36,390 bases of DNA, from NCBI GenBank assembly GCA_905480255.1, contig CAJQPR010000003.1:1-36390 (forward strand), read 5' to 3'. The notes under the pieces were generated by a model. That model was given only the letters and a program-made list of their open reading frames with translations. It searched no databases and was not told where the DNA came from. Positions 29,799 to 36,390 of this stretch are shown piece by piece. Within the stretch, counting starts at the first letter, position 1; each line of letters opens with the position of its first letter. Source of the stretch: an uncultured Woeseiaceae bacterium. GTDB taxonomy: Bacteria; Pseudomonadota; Gammaproteobacteria; Steroidobacterales; Woeseiaceae. Made by a program: the position numbers and the translations under genes.

Positions 29799-32263
29799 GT
29801 CAGCGCCTCTTGTTCAATCGGCGCGATTTCTCCAGGGGGCACTGGGGTCGGGCCTTTAGCATGGTGGAGGCGAAGCGCGTTAAGAACAACAATCAGTGAG
29901 CTGGCCGACATGCCAACGGCTGCCATCCATGGTGCGAGTAATCCTGAAACGGCCAGCGGGACTGCTGTCAGGTTGTACACAATAGCCCAGGCGATATTCT
30001 GGCGGATAATTCGCCGTGTGCGCGCCGCGATATCTACTGCGATCAGAATGGAACCAAGCTTTCTGCCCAGGGAGACGGCGTCAGCGCTTGCTCTTGCGAG
30101 CGCTGTTCCTGCATCGAGCGCAATCGATGCGTCGGCGGCCGCCAGGACCGGAGCATCATTGATGCCGTCGCCGACCATAATCACGCTCTGGCCTGAATTT
30201 CTCAGCTGTCGAATAAGATCCAGTTTTGCAGCCGGGGAAAGCCCGGCATGCCAGTCGTCAATGGCGAGCTGATTCGCGACTCGCCGGACAGCCCGTTCCC
30301 CATCGCCACTGGCAATGACGGTTTTGTATCCGAGCCGCCTGAGCGAATCTATCGACTGTTTTGCATCGCTTCGTAATTCGTCGCCAATGTCGAAGCGTGC
30401 AAGAATCTCATTCTCATTTCCCAGGAATACAGACGTATTGTCACCGACACTGGTGTCCGGGATGTCATTGCCGCTGAGCTTCGCGACAAATTCAGCCGAT
30501 CCTATTCGAAACTGCCGTCCGTCTACGACCGCGTCGACACCATGTCCGGGGATAACTGCAATTTCTTCGGGAGTAAACCGGCCCGGCGAATAGAACAACG
30601 AAAATGCCCGCGCAAGCACGTGCTCGGATGCCGTTTCAATCGCTGCGGCAATCGCGATGAGATCATCGCCGCCCAGTGAATCGTCCGTGAGTTTTTCAGT
30701 TTTCAGGATGACCGGCCGACCTTCTGTCAGTGTGCCGGTCTTGTCGAAAATAATGACCTCGGCCTGGTTCAGGACTTCGAGTATGCGTGAACGTACCAAC
30801 AGGAACCCGGACTTCGCCAGGCGTGCGGTTGCCGCGGCAATGGCGGCCGGCGTGGCAAGCGCCAGCGCGCAAGGGCAGGTAACAACCAGCGTGGCCAGAA
30901 CTACTTCGAAGGCGCGCCCGGGATCGAGGAAATACCACGTAATCGCGGTGATTGTCGCAAGACTGATTACGCCAATGACGAATCGGCTGGCGATTCTGTC
31001 GGCAAGTAACGCGATCGGAGGCCTGTCGGCTTTCGCGCGATCCAGCATTCGTCCAATCTCTGCAAGGCTGGTGCCGGCGCCGGTTCGCATGACCGTCAGC
31101 ATGGCATTTCCGCGTCTGACGATTGCACCGGCAAAAATGTCGCTGCCGGCCATGCGCTGTAACGGAAGCGATTCACCCGTCAGCATGGATTCATCAACCG
31201 ACAGCTCACCCGACAGAATCCGGCCGTCCGCCGGCAATACGTCGCCAGGTCTGATGCTCAGCGTGTCGCCAGGTCGCAACTGGTCGAGAAGGACTGTTTC
31301 AGATTGTCCATTGCTTATCCGTATGGCGGTGTCGGGCAGGAGCTGGGCGAGCGCGAGTGCATGGTCATCTGATCGATGCCTGGCGCGCATTTCGAGGAAG
31401 CGCGTGGCACTTAGAAAAAACACGAACATCGCAACCGAGTCGAAATAGATGTCACCGCGGTTGATCCATGTGGCATAGGTCGATGCCGTAAACGCCGCCA
31501 GAATTGCGATCGAAACGGGTAAATCCATCCCCGGGTTTCGCGCAAGGATTCCGCGCCACGCGCCGGTGAAAAAGGGCCGCGCCGAATAGAAAACAATGGG
31601 AAGAGTCACGAGAAGGCTAATCGTTCTCAGAAATTTCTCGATCGCGCCATCAATGCCGAAATAGTCGCCGGCATAGAGTGCGACCGCAAACATCATCACC
31701 TGCATACCTGCCGCCGCCGCGACGATCAGGCGTTTTAGAGCAAGTTTGTATTCGTCATGTTTGGCATCAACTGCCTGGCCCGCTGCGACCGGCGAGGGCT
31801 TGAAGCCAACCCGGGCGATGGCGTTGAGTAACTCGCTGAACCGCAACTGGCCCGGTTGCCAGCTAACGATGGCACGGCGCGTTGACGGATTGACGTCGAC
31901 ACTGTTGATACCGGCAAGATTCTGCAGCGACCTGTCAAACAGCCAGACACAGGCGGAACAGTACATGCCGCCAATGTCGACGGTTGCCTCGGACTGGCTA
32001 CCGTCTGAAAACACATATCGATTGAGCAGATCATCCGAATCGAAGCGCTGCCAGTCGGTCTCTTCGGGCGTCAGGTTGAGGTCGGCATCCGGTTTTTCAC
32101 GATGAGTATAGAACGCGGCCAAACCGCTGGATTCGATGAACTCAGCTACGGCTTTGCAGCCAATGCAGCACATAGGCTGATCTTTGCCCTGCAGGCGAGC
32201 AAAAATTGGTGGATCGTCGGGAACTGGCTCACCGCAGTGATAGCAGTCGGTGACGCTGTTCAT
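29795..32263 (-). CDS. ccoI: Copper-translocating P-type ATPase CcoI/FixI
   Basis: The start at 32263 (822 residues) overlaps the ccoH stop by one base (TGATG). A longer frame upstream is unlikely. The N-terminus has a Cys-rich segment ('CYHCGEP', 'CCIGCKAVAEFIE') and an HMA domain with a CxxC at C102/C105 (GGMYCSAC). P-type ATPase marks are 'LTGES' (about 362), the membrane metal motif CPC (463-465) and DKTG with the phosphorylated D507. Later helices keep 'YN' and 'MSASS', the CopA-type copper site. It exports Cu(I) to the periplasmic side of the inner membrane for cbb3 oxidase assembly. Confidence 0.95.
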   Translation of the reverse strand: MNSVTDCYHCGEPVPDDPPIFARLQGKDQPMCCIGCKAVAEFIESSGLAAFYTHREKPDADLNLTPEETDWQRFDSDDLLNRYVFSDGSQSEATVDIGGMYCSACVWLFDRSLQNLAGINSVDVNPSTRRAIVSWQPGQLRFSELLNAIARVGFKPSPVAAGQAVDAKHDEYKLALKRLIVAAAAGMQVMMFAVALYAGDYFGIDGAIEKFLRTISLLVTLPIVFYSARPFFTGAWRGILARNPGMDLPVSIAILAAFTASTYATWINRGDIYFDSVAMFVFFLSATRFLEMRARHRSDDHALALAQLLPDTAIRISNGQSETVLLDQLRPGDTLSIRPGDVLPADGRILSGELSVDESMLTGESLPLQRMAGSDIFAGAIVRRGNAMLTVMRTGAGTSLAEIGRMLDRAKADRPPIALLADRIASRFVIGVISLATITAITWYFLDPGRAFEVVLATLVVTCPCALALATPAAIAAATARLAKSGFLLVRSRILEVLNQAEVIIFDKTGTLTEGRPVILKTEKLTDDSLGGDDLIAIAAAIETASEHVLARAFSLFYSPGRFTPEEIAVIPGHGVDAVVDGRQFRIGSAEFVAKLSGNDIPDTSVGDNTSVFLGNENEILARFDIGDELRSDAKQSIDSLRRLGYKTVIASGDGERAVRRVANQLAIDDWHAGLSPAAKLDLIRQLRNSGQSVIMVGDGINDAPVLAAADASIALDAGTALARASADAVSLGRKLGSILIAVDIAARTRRIIRQNIAWAIVYNLTAVPLAVSGLLAPWMAAVGMSASSLIVVLNALRLHHAKGPTPVPPGEIAPIEQEALT

Positions 32264-32466
32264 CACTCTGTGCCGGAGTCTTTGCTTTCGGTTGTTGCTC
32301 TGTATTCTGCGGGGGCGTCGCTGACGAGTGTGTGCGGATTTGTAAGCGCGAGGTACATCGTGAACATGCAGCCGATCACGGTGAGAGACGGAATTGCGAT
32401 CAACAACCACACCCAGGGGTTGTGATACCAGGGCTCTTGCTCGTTGACTTTCTGCAAAATTGTCAC
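32263..32466 (-). CDS. ccoH: Short CcoH/FixH-like protein
   Basis: The 67-residue protein keeps the FixH N-terminal pattern: 'PWYHNPWVWLLIAIPSLTVI', a membrane helix, and 'MYLALTNPHTLVSD'. It ends soon after the helix with a short acidic tail. Full-length FixH/CcoH proteins are about 150-170 residues and add a periplasmic beta domain that is missing here. CcoH interacts with the assembling oxidase, and the helix region is the part known to be important. This is a short form, not obviously a broken gene, because it is tightly placed between ccoG (6-base gap) and ccoI (1-base overlap). Confidence 0.85.
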   Translation of the reverse strand: MTILQKVNEQEPWYHNPWVWLLIAIPSLTVIGCMFTMYLALTNPHTLVSDAPAEYRATTESKDSGTE

Positions 32467-32472
32467 CTGAAA

Positions 32473-33858
32473 CTAGTCGGTTGGTCCGCGGAAGCGACCT
32501 TCCTCGATGATCGAAATTCCACTGCCGTCGGTCGCGTCGATACGAAATTCTATGACATGTCCGCCGCCGGCATATTCATGCGGAACGGCGATTGAAACCG
32601 GCAAGGTCAGGACAGATTCGCCAGCCAGGGAGAACCTGGTCTCGGACCGGATAGTCATTTGCTCAATGCCGCTGACACTGAGTTCGTAATCATGGTCTTC
32701 ATTATGCTTGTTGATGACCCTGACCGTATAGTTGTTTTCGATGCCCTGACGACCAACATCGCGATACAAGGTGTTTCTGTCACGGATGACGTCGAGGATG
32801 ACCGGCTTCCGCATCGCGATTGTTGTGATCATACTGGCAAGCAGCACCGTAAGGACGCCTGTGTAGACGATGGTTCGCGGCCGTATGAGCCGATACTTCT
32901 TGTGCTCCAGGGCGCGCTCGGTACTGTAGCGAATGAGGCCCCGCGGGTAGTCGAACTTGTCCATCACTGCGTCACAGGCGTCGATGCATGCCGCGCATGC
33001 AATGCACTCGTATTGCAGACCGTTGCGAATATCGATTCCGGTGGGGCAGACCTGGACACACATAGTGCAATCGACACAGGAGCCAAGGCCTTTTTCAGCG
33101 GGATCGTCGCGTCGCCGTCGCCCGCCACGTGGTTCGCCCCGTTCACCGTCATAGGTAATGATCAGGCTGTCCCGGTCAAACATTGCGCCCTGGAATCGCG
33201 CGTACGGACACATGTATTTGCAGACCTGTTCACGCATGAAACCCGCGTTTCCATAGGTTGCGAATCCGTAAAACAGGACCCAGAACCACTCCCAGGGGCC
33301 GGCGGTGAACGTCACCAGGTCAGCGGTTAACGGACCGATTGCTGAGAAGTAGCCGACGAATGTGTAGCCGGTATATAGAGCGAGAGTTATCCACAAAAAC
33401 TGTTTCAAGGCTTTTTTGCGAAACTTGTCAAAGGTCCACGGAGCCTTATCGAGTTTCATGCGCTTGCTGCGGTCGCCCTCGATCGCCATTTCGATCCAGG
33501 TAAAGGCCTCCGTCCACACGGTCTGTGGGCATGCAAAGCCACACCAGAGCCGCCCGGCGATAGCGGTAAAGAAGAACAGGCTGACCGCCAGAATGATGAG
33601 CAACAATGCGAGGTAGATGAAATCCTGCGGCCACAGCGTCATGCCGAAGATATAGAATTTTCGGGCGGGCAGATCGAAAAGAATGGCCTGTCGGCCACCC
33701 CAGGTGAGCCATGGACCCAGATAAAATGCGCCCAGCAAGACGAACATGGCGATACGACGCAGGGTTGCAAAGCGGCCCTTGACCTCTCGTGGGTATACTT
33801 TTTCTTCGCTGCGGTAGAGTTTTCCATACTCATACTCGCCGCCGATTTTCTTGGCCAT
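32473..33858 (-). CDS. ccoG: cbb3 cluster iron-sulfur membrane protein CcoG/FixG/RdxA
   Basis: The start at 33858 (461 residues, 'MAKKIGGEYEYG') is chosen over the 28-residue upstream extension because it fits the family. It has about five membrane helices, 'GRLWCGFACPQTVW' and 'CKYMCPYARFQ' membrane Cys motifs, and two 4Fe-4S ferredoxin sites: C261, C264, C267, C271 and C285, C288, C291, C295. The C-terminal 110 residues form an Ig-like periplasmic domain. CcoG is known as a copper reductase for cbb3 oxidase biogenesis. It is followed by ccoH and preceded by a small membrane protein (2-base gap). Confidence 0.95.
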   Translation of the reverse strand: MAKKIGGEYEYGKLYRSEEKVYPREVKGRFATLRRIAMFVLLGAFYLGPWLTWGGRQAILFDLPARKFYIFGMTLWPQDFIYLALLLIILAVSLFFFTAIAGRLWCGFACPQTVWTEAFTWIEMAIEGDRSKRMKLDKAPWTFDKFRKKALKQFLWITLALYTGYTFVGYFSAIGPLTADLVTFTAGPWEWFWVLFYGFATYGNAGFMREQVCKYMCPYARFQGAMFDRDSLIITYDGERGEPRGGRRRRDDPAEKGLGSCVDCTMCVQVCPTGIDIRNGLQYECIACAACIDACDAVMDKFDYPRGLIRYSTERALEHKKYRLIRPRTIVYTGVLTVLLASMITTIAMRKPVILDVIRDRNTLYRDVGRQGIENNYTVRVINKHNEDHDYELSVSGIEQMTIRSETRFSLAGESVLTLPVSIAVPHEYAGGGHVIEFRIDATDGSGISIIEEGRFRGPTD

Positions 33859-33860
33859 TT

Positions 33861-34157
33861 TTAGTTGCGTCGGGGTAAAGAAACCGGTCCGGTGCGCTTG
33901 CGCCGGCAAAGTCTCATGCTGAGCCAGCCGGCAATCCAGCAATTCGCCCAGAGGAAAAAGAATCCGATTGCGTAGCCGGCATTGCGACTCTCAATCCACT
34001 CGACATTGACGGAATCGACAATGACGAGCGGATCGATGAACGCAAAGAACAGCATGGTAAAAGCAGACGCAGTCAGGAATGAGATCCAGGTCAGAACGGC
34101 GAGCTTCTGTGTGTCGCGCGACCAGTCCTGGTCCAGGTCATTCGCCTCTTCACTCAT
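33861..34157 (-). CDS. Small membrane protein between ccoP and ccoG
   Basis: The 98-residue protein has two hydrophobic segments (about 22-46 'LTWISFLTASAFTMLFFAFI' and 62-82 'AGYAIGFFFLWANCWIAGWL'), an acidic N-terminus and a basic C-terminus. It lies 15 bases after ccoP and 2 bases before ccoG, so it is part of the oxidase operon. Small proteins at this place occur in other gammaproteobacterial cbb3 clusters, but I know of no defined function. It could help assembly or stability of the oxidase. Confidence 0.75.
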   Translation of the reverse strand: MSEEANDLDQDWSRDTQKLAVLTWISFLTASAFTMLFFAFIDPLVIVDSVNVEWIESRNAGYAIGFFFLWANCWIAGWLSMRLCRRKRTGPVSLPRRN

Positions 34158-34172
34158 GGCCTGATTCTTATC

Positions 34173-35054
34173 CTAGTTGGACAGGCTGTATACGTACGCA
34201 GTAAGAATTCGGGCGCGATCGGCGCCGATCAGATCACCATGTGCGGGCATTACGCCGTTTCGCCCCTCGACGATCGACTTCCTGATCTCGGTCGGTGAAC
34301 TGCCGTACAACCAGTTGTCGTCGATCAGGCTAGGCGCACCCAGCGCCTGCATGCCACTTCCATCGGGACCGTGGCAAGCAACACAAAGCTGCATGTACTT
34401 CGTATGCGCCGGTGAACTCGTGTCCAGACCGTCGGGCATGCTTTGTACATAGCTGACCATTTCGTCGATGGCTTCATCGGAGCCGAACACAGCAGCCAGC
34501 GGCGGCATCACACCGGTACGCCCGGCCACAATACTCTGCTCGATCTGCGCCGGCGTACCGCCATAGAGCCAGACGTCATCAGTCAGGTTGGGGAATCCAC
34601 GCGCGCCTTGTGCGGTTGAGCCATGGCACTGCGAACAGTAATTCTGATAGAGGCTGAAGCCGATGCCCATGGCATCCTCATTGTTGACCAGAGTCTCTGC
34701 TGCCGTTGAGCCGAATTCGGCAAACATCGGACCATACTGAGCCTCAGCGGCCGAAACTTCATCGGCATACTGTTTTTCCTGGCTCCAGCCGCCGACACCG
34801 TCGAAATTTCCAAGTCCGGGGAACCAGATCAGGTACCCGGCGCTCCAGATTATCGTCCCGACGAAAAGCCACAACCACCACATCGGCAGCGGGTTGTTGA
34901 GCTCACGAATGTTCTCGTCCCAGACGTGAGATTCCGACTCTTGTATCTCTTTGTCTGACGCTCTTTGTTTGTTCGCGTAGGCAACGAGCCAGAAACAGGC
35001 AATCAAGGACACAACGGTGCCGATGATAATGAACCAGCTGAAGACGTTGCTCAT
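34173..35054 (-). CDS. ccoP: cbb3 oxidase dihaem cytochrome c subunit CcoP
   Basis: The 293-residue protein has two membrane helices near the N-terminus (about 6-26 and 58-78), the CcoP motif 'HVWDENIRELNNPLPMWW', and two cytochrome c domains with haem sites C140/C143/H144 (CSQCH) and C224/C227/H228 (CVACH). Methionine ligands lie in 'GVMPPLAAVF' and 'GVMPAHGDL'. Many CcoP proteins have one N-terminal helix; this one has an extra leading helix, as in other gammaproteobacteria. It takes electrons from soluble cytochromes c and passes them to CcoO. Its ATG overlaps the ccoQ stop by 4 bases. Confidence 0.95.
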   Translation of the reverse strand: MSNVFSWFIIIGTVVSLIACFWLVAYANKQRASDKEIQESESHVWDENIRELNNPLPMWWLWLFVGTIIWSAGYLIWFPGLGNFDGVGGWSQEKQYADEVSAAEAQYGPMFAEFGSTAAETLVNNEDAMGIGFSLYQNYCSQCHGSTAQGARGFPNLTDDVWLYGGTPAQIEQSIVAGRTGVMPPLAAVFGSDEAIDEMVSYVQSMPDGLDTSSPAHTKYMQLCVACHGPDGSGMQALGAPSLIDDNWLYGSSPTEIRKSIVEGRNGVMPAHGDLIGADRARILTAYVYSLSN

Positions 35055-35230
35055 GATTGTTGCTCCTTCATGTCTTCTCTTGCGGGCGGCATGCTGTCGT
35101 CGCCCAGCGGCAGCTGTGACGCTGCGTCAAAATCCGCGTGCCGTTTCCGGCTCCAGCTCCATGCCCAGATTGCGATAAATAAAATCAGGACAGACGCTGT
35201 GATCAGACCTCTAATAATTCCAATATCCAT
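35051..35230 (-). CDS. ccoQ: cbb3 oxidase small subunit CcoQ
   Basis: This 59-residue frame lies between ccoO and ccoP. It begins 'MDIGIIRGLITASVLILF', continues with a tryptophan-rich helix end ('IAIWAWSWSRKR') and ends in a short charged tail ('PPAREDMKEQQS'). One membrane helix followed by basic residues and a polar tail is the CcoQ pattern. CcoQ stabilises the cbb3 complex. The 12-base gap from ccoO and the 4-base overlap with ccoP support it as a real gene. Confidence 0.9.
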   Translation of the reverse strand: MDIGIIRGLITASVLILFIAIWAWSWSRKRHADFDAASQLPLGDDSMPPAREDMKEQQS

Positions 35231-35242
35231 TAGTCTGATCCC

Positions 35243-35848
35243 CTAGCGTGCCGAACGCACAGTGCCGAGGTTCTGCAGGTAAGCAATGAGTGCGTCCAGC
35301 TCTGATTTGCCGGCGACGGCGCCAGGTGCTGCGGCAACCTCCTCGTCGGAATACGGATCGCCAAGGATCTGCAACCCGCGCAATTTACTCTTCATCAATT
35401 CACCGTCAATCATCGCATCCGCCAGCCACGGATAGCCGGGCATATTTGACTCCGGAACGACGTCGCGCGGATTAATCAGGTGAATACGGTGCCAGTCATC
35501 ACTGTAGCGTTTGCCTACGCGGGCCAGGTCGGGGCCCGTGCGCTTCGAGCCGAACTGGAATGGTCGGTCGTATACGAATTCGCCGGCGACAGAATACGGG
35601 CCGTAGCGCTCTGTTTCGCTCCGGAACGGTCGAATCTGCTGCGAGTGACATGCGTAGCAGCCTTCACGGACGTAGATATCACGGCCGGCAAGTTGCAATG
35701 CCGGGTAGGGTTCGATGCCCTCATAAGGTTCGGTTGCATCTGAACTCAACATCAACGGAACTATTTCGATCAGGCCGCCGATGCTGATCGCAACAACAAT
35801 CAGTACCATCATGAGGTTTATGTTTTTTTCGATCTTTTCGTGTTTCAT
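35243..35848 (-). CDS. ccoO: cbb3 oxidase monohaem cytochrome c subunit CcoO
   Basis: The 201-residue protein has one N-terminal membrane helix (about 11-34) and a single cytochrome c domain with C64/C67/H68 ([14 protein letters not shown]). It has the CcoO-specific '[26 protein letters not shown]' region, split here as '[16 protein letters not shown]' and '[16 protein letters not shown]', and the Met ligand in 'ESNMPGYPW'. CcoO receives electrons from CcoP and passes them to CcoN. It lies 10 bases after ccoN and is followed by ccoQ. Confidence 0.95.
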   Translation of the reverse strand: MKHEKIEKNINLMMVLIVVAISIGGLIEIVPLMLSSDATEPYEGIEPYPALQLAGRDIYVREGCYACHSQQIRPFRSETERYGPYSVAGEFVYDRPFQFGSKRTGPDLARVGKRYSDDWHRIHLINPRDVVPESNMPGYPWLADAMIDGELMKSKLRGLQILGDPYSDEEVAAAPGAVAGKSELDALIAYLQNLGTVRSAR

Positions 35849-35858
35849 GTCTCTAACC

Positions 35859-36390
35859 TCACGCCGGCTGGATGACAGCGACAGGTTCGGGTTTTGTTTT
35901 CCGCACCGTCATGTAAACGTTGTAAGACATCACAATCATTCCGGAGAAGAAGACCAGGCCGCCCAGCAGGCGGATGCCGTAATACGGATAGGTGAACTTG
36001 AGACTCTCAATGAACGAATAGGTCAGCGTGCCATCATCGTTTAATGCGCGCCACATCAGGCCCTGCGTAATGCCCGCAATCCACATGGGCACCGCGTAGA
36101 GCACGACACCGATTGTTGATGTCCAGAAATGCACGTCGATCAGTTTGATTGAATGCATTTGGTCCTTGTTATAAAGCCGTGGAATCAGGCTGTAGAGTGT
36201 GCCGATCGTCATCATGGCGACCCAGCCCAGCGCGCCGGAGTGTACGTGACCAATTGTCCAGTCCGTGTAGTGCGAGAGTGCATTTACGGTCTTGATTGAC
36301 ATCATCGGCCCTTCAAATGTCGACATGCCATAGAAAGACAGGGCAACGATCATGAATTTGATGATCGGATCGGTTCGAAGTTTATGCCAC
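35859..36390 (-). CDS. ccoN: cbb3 oxidase catalytic subunit CcoN (C-terminal part only)
   Basis: The frame is open to the window edge and gives the last 176 residues. It begins '[20 protein letters not shown]', well inside the protein, so the N-terminal half with most haem and copper ligands is outside the window. The segment '[20 protein letters not shown]' is the conserved CcoN helix with histidines, and the rest has three further membrane helices ending with a short cytoplasmic tail. CcoN is the proton-pumping, oxygen-reducing subunit. Its promoter, where an FNR site would be expected, is not in the window. Confidence 0.93.
   Translation of the reverse strand, partial: WHKLRTDPIIKFMIVALSFYGMSTFEGPMMSIKTVNALSHYTDWTIGHVHSGALGWVAMMTIGTLYSLIPRLYNKDQMHSIKLIDVHFWTSTIGVVLYAVPMWIAGITQGLMWRALNDDGTLTYSFIESLKFTYPYYGIRLLGGLVFFSGMIVMSYNVYMTVRKTKPEPVAVIQPA

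Noticed and set aside
30657-31448. A 263-codon plus-strand frame opposite ccoI
   Set aside because: It is antisense to a well-conserved P-type ATPase and its product is Ser/Arg-rich with no recognisable motif.
32264-32410. A 49-residue N-terminal extension of CcoI
   Set aside because: It overlaps ccoH in another frame, is Arg-rich and unlike the family; the ATG at 32263 with the TGATG junction is the natural start.

Overview
The window reads as chromosomal DNA of an aerobic, moderately GC-rich gammaproteobacterium, probably environmental or marine. The main evidence is a ccoN-ccoO-ccoQ-ccoP-(small membrane protein)-ccoG-ccoH-ccoI-ccoS run in the order usual for Gammaproteobacteria. Families such as DUF6152, DUF6644, CBM9/DUF5916 outer-membrane proteins and beta-propeller amidohydrolases are frequent in Woeseia- or Steroidobacter-like bacteria. 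That placement is inference from gene content. I see no tRNA, rRNA, CRISPR array, insertion sequence or phage gene.

Region 1 (1-12149) looks like an aromatic-catabolism island. It holds a PQQ-dependent dehydrogenase fused to cytochrome c (cut by the window edge), an FAH-family enzyme, an IclR regulator, the in-frame remnant of another FAH enzyme, an ACMSD-like amidohydrolase, a LigB-type extradiol dioxygenase, a class II cytochrome c, an RraA/HMG-aldolase-family protein, two tandem DUF6644 membrane proteins and an MFS exporter. A tightly overlapping set follows on the minus strand: cytochrome b561, a second FAH enzyme and an MhpB-type dioxygenase. Together these resemble ring cleavage, hydrolysis or hydration, and aldol cleavage, with accessory redox carriers. 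No substrate can be assigned from sequence alone.

Region 2 (12325-16174) holds a HupE/UreJ-type metal permease, a convergent membrane-anchored periplasmic protein and a large CBM9/DUF5916 outer-membrane protein.

Region 3 (16199-28855) is the least understood part. Five DUF6152 proteins lie within 9.3 kb. Each has a signal peptide that appears to end directly before His-His-Ser, and each has a Pro-His motif about 28 residues later. Two are fused to a C-terminal domain that also occurs as a separate neighbouring gene on the minus strand. Between and beside them sit an MFS transporter, an Nramp relative without the usual metal-binding motif, a ThDP-dependent enzyme and a 1107-residue beta-propeller/amidohydrolase. 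I propose, as a hypothesis, that the DUF6152 proteins bind copper or another metal through an N-terminal histidine brace. They may work with the C-terminal domain in the periplasm.

Region 4 (28915-36390, minus strand) is the cbb3 cytochrome oxidase structural and assembly cluster, with a TauE/SafE-family protein at its downstream end. ccoN is cut by the window edge. The oxidase is a plausible terminal acceptor for the c-type cytochromes and quinoprotein elsewhere in the window.
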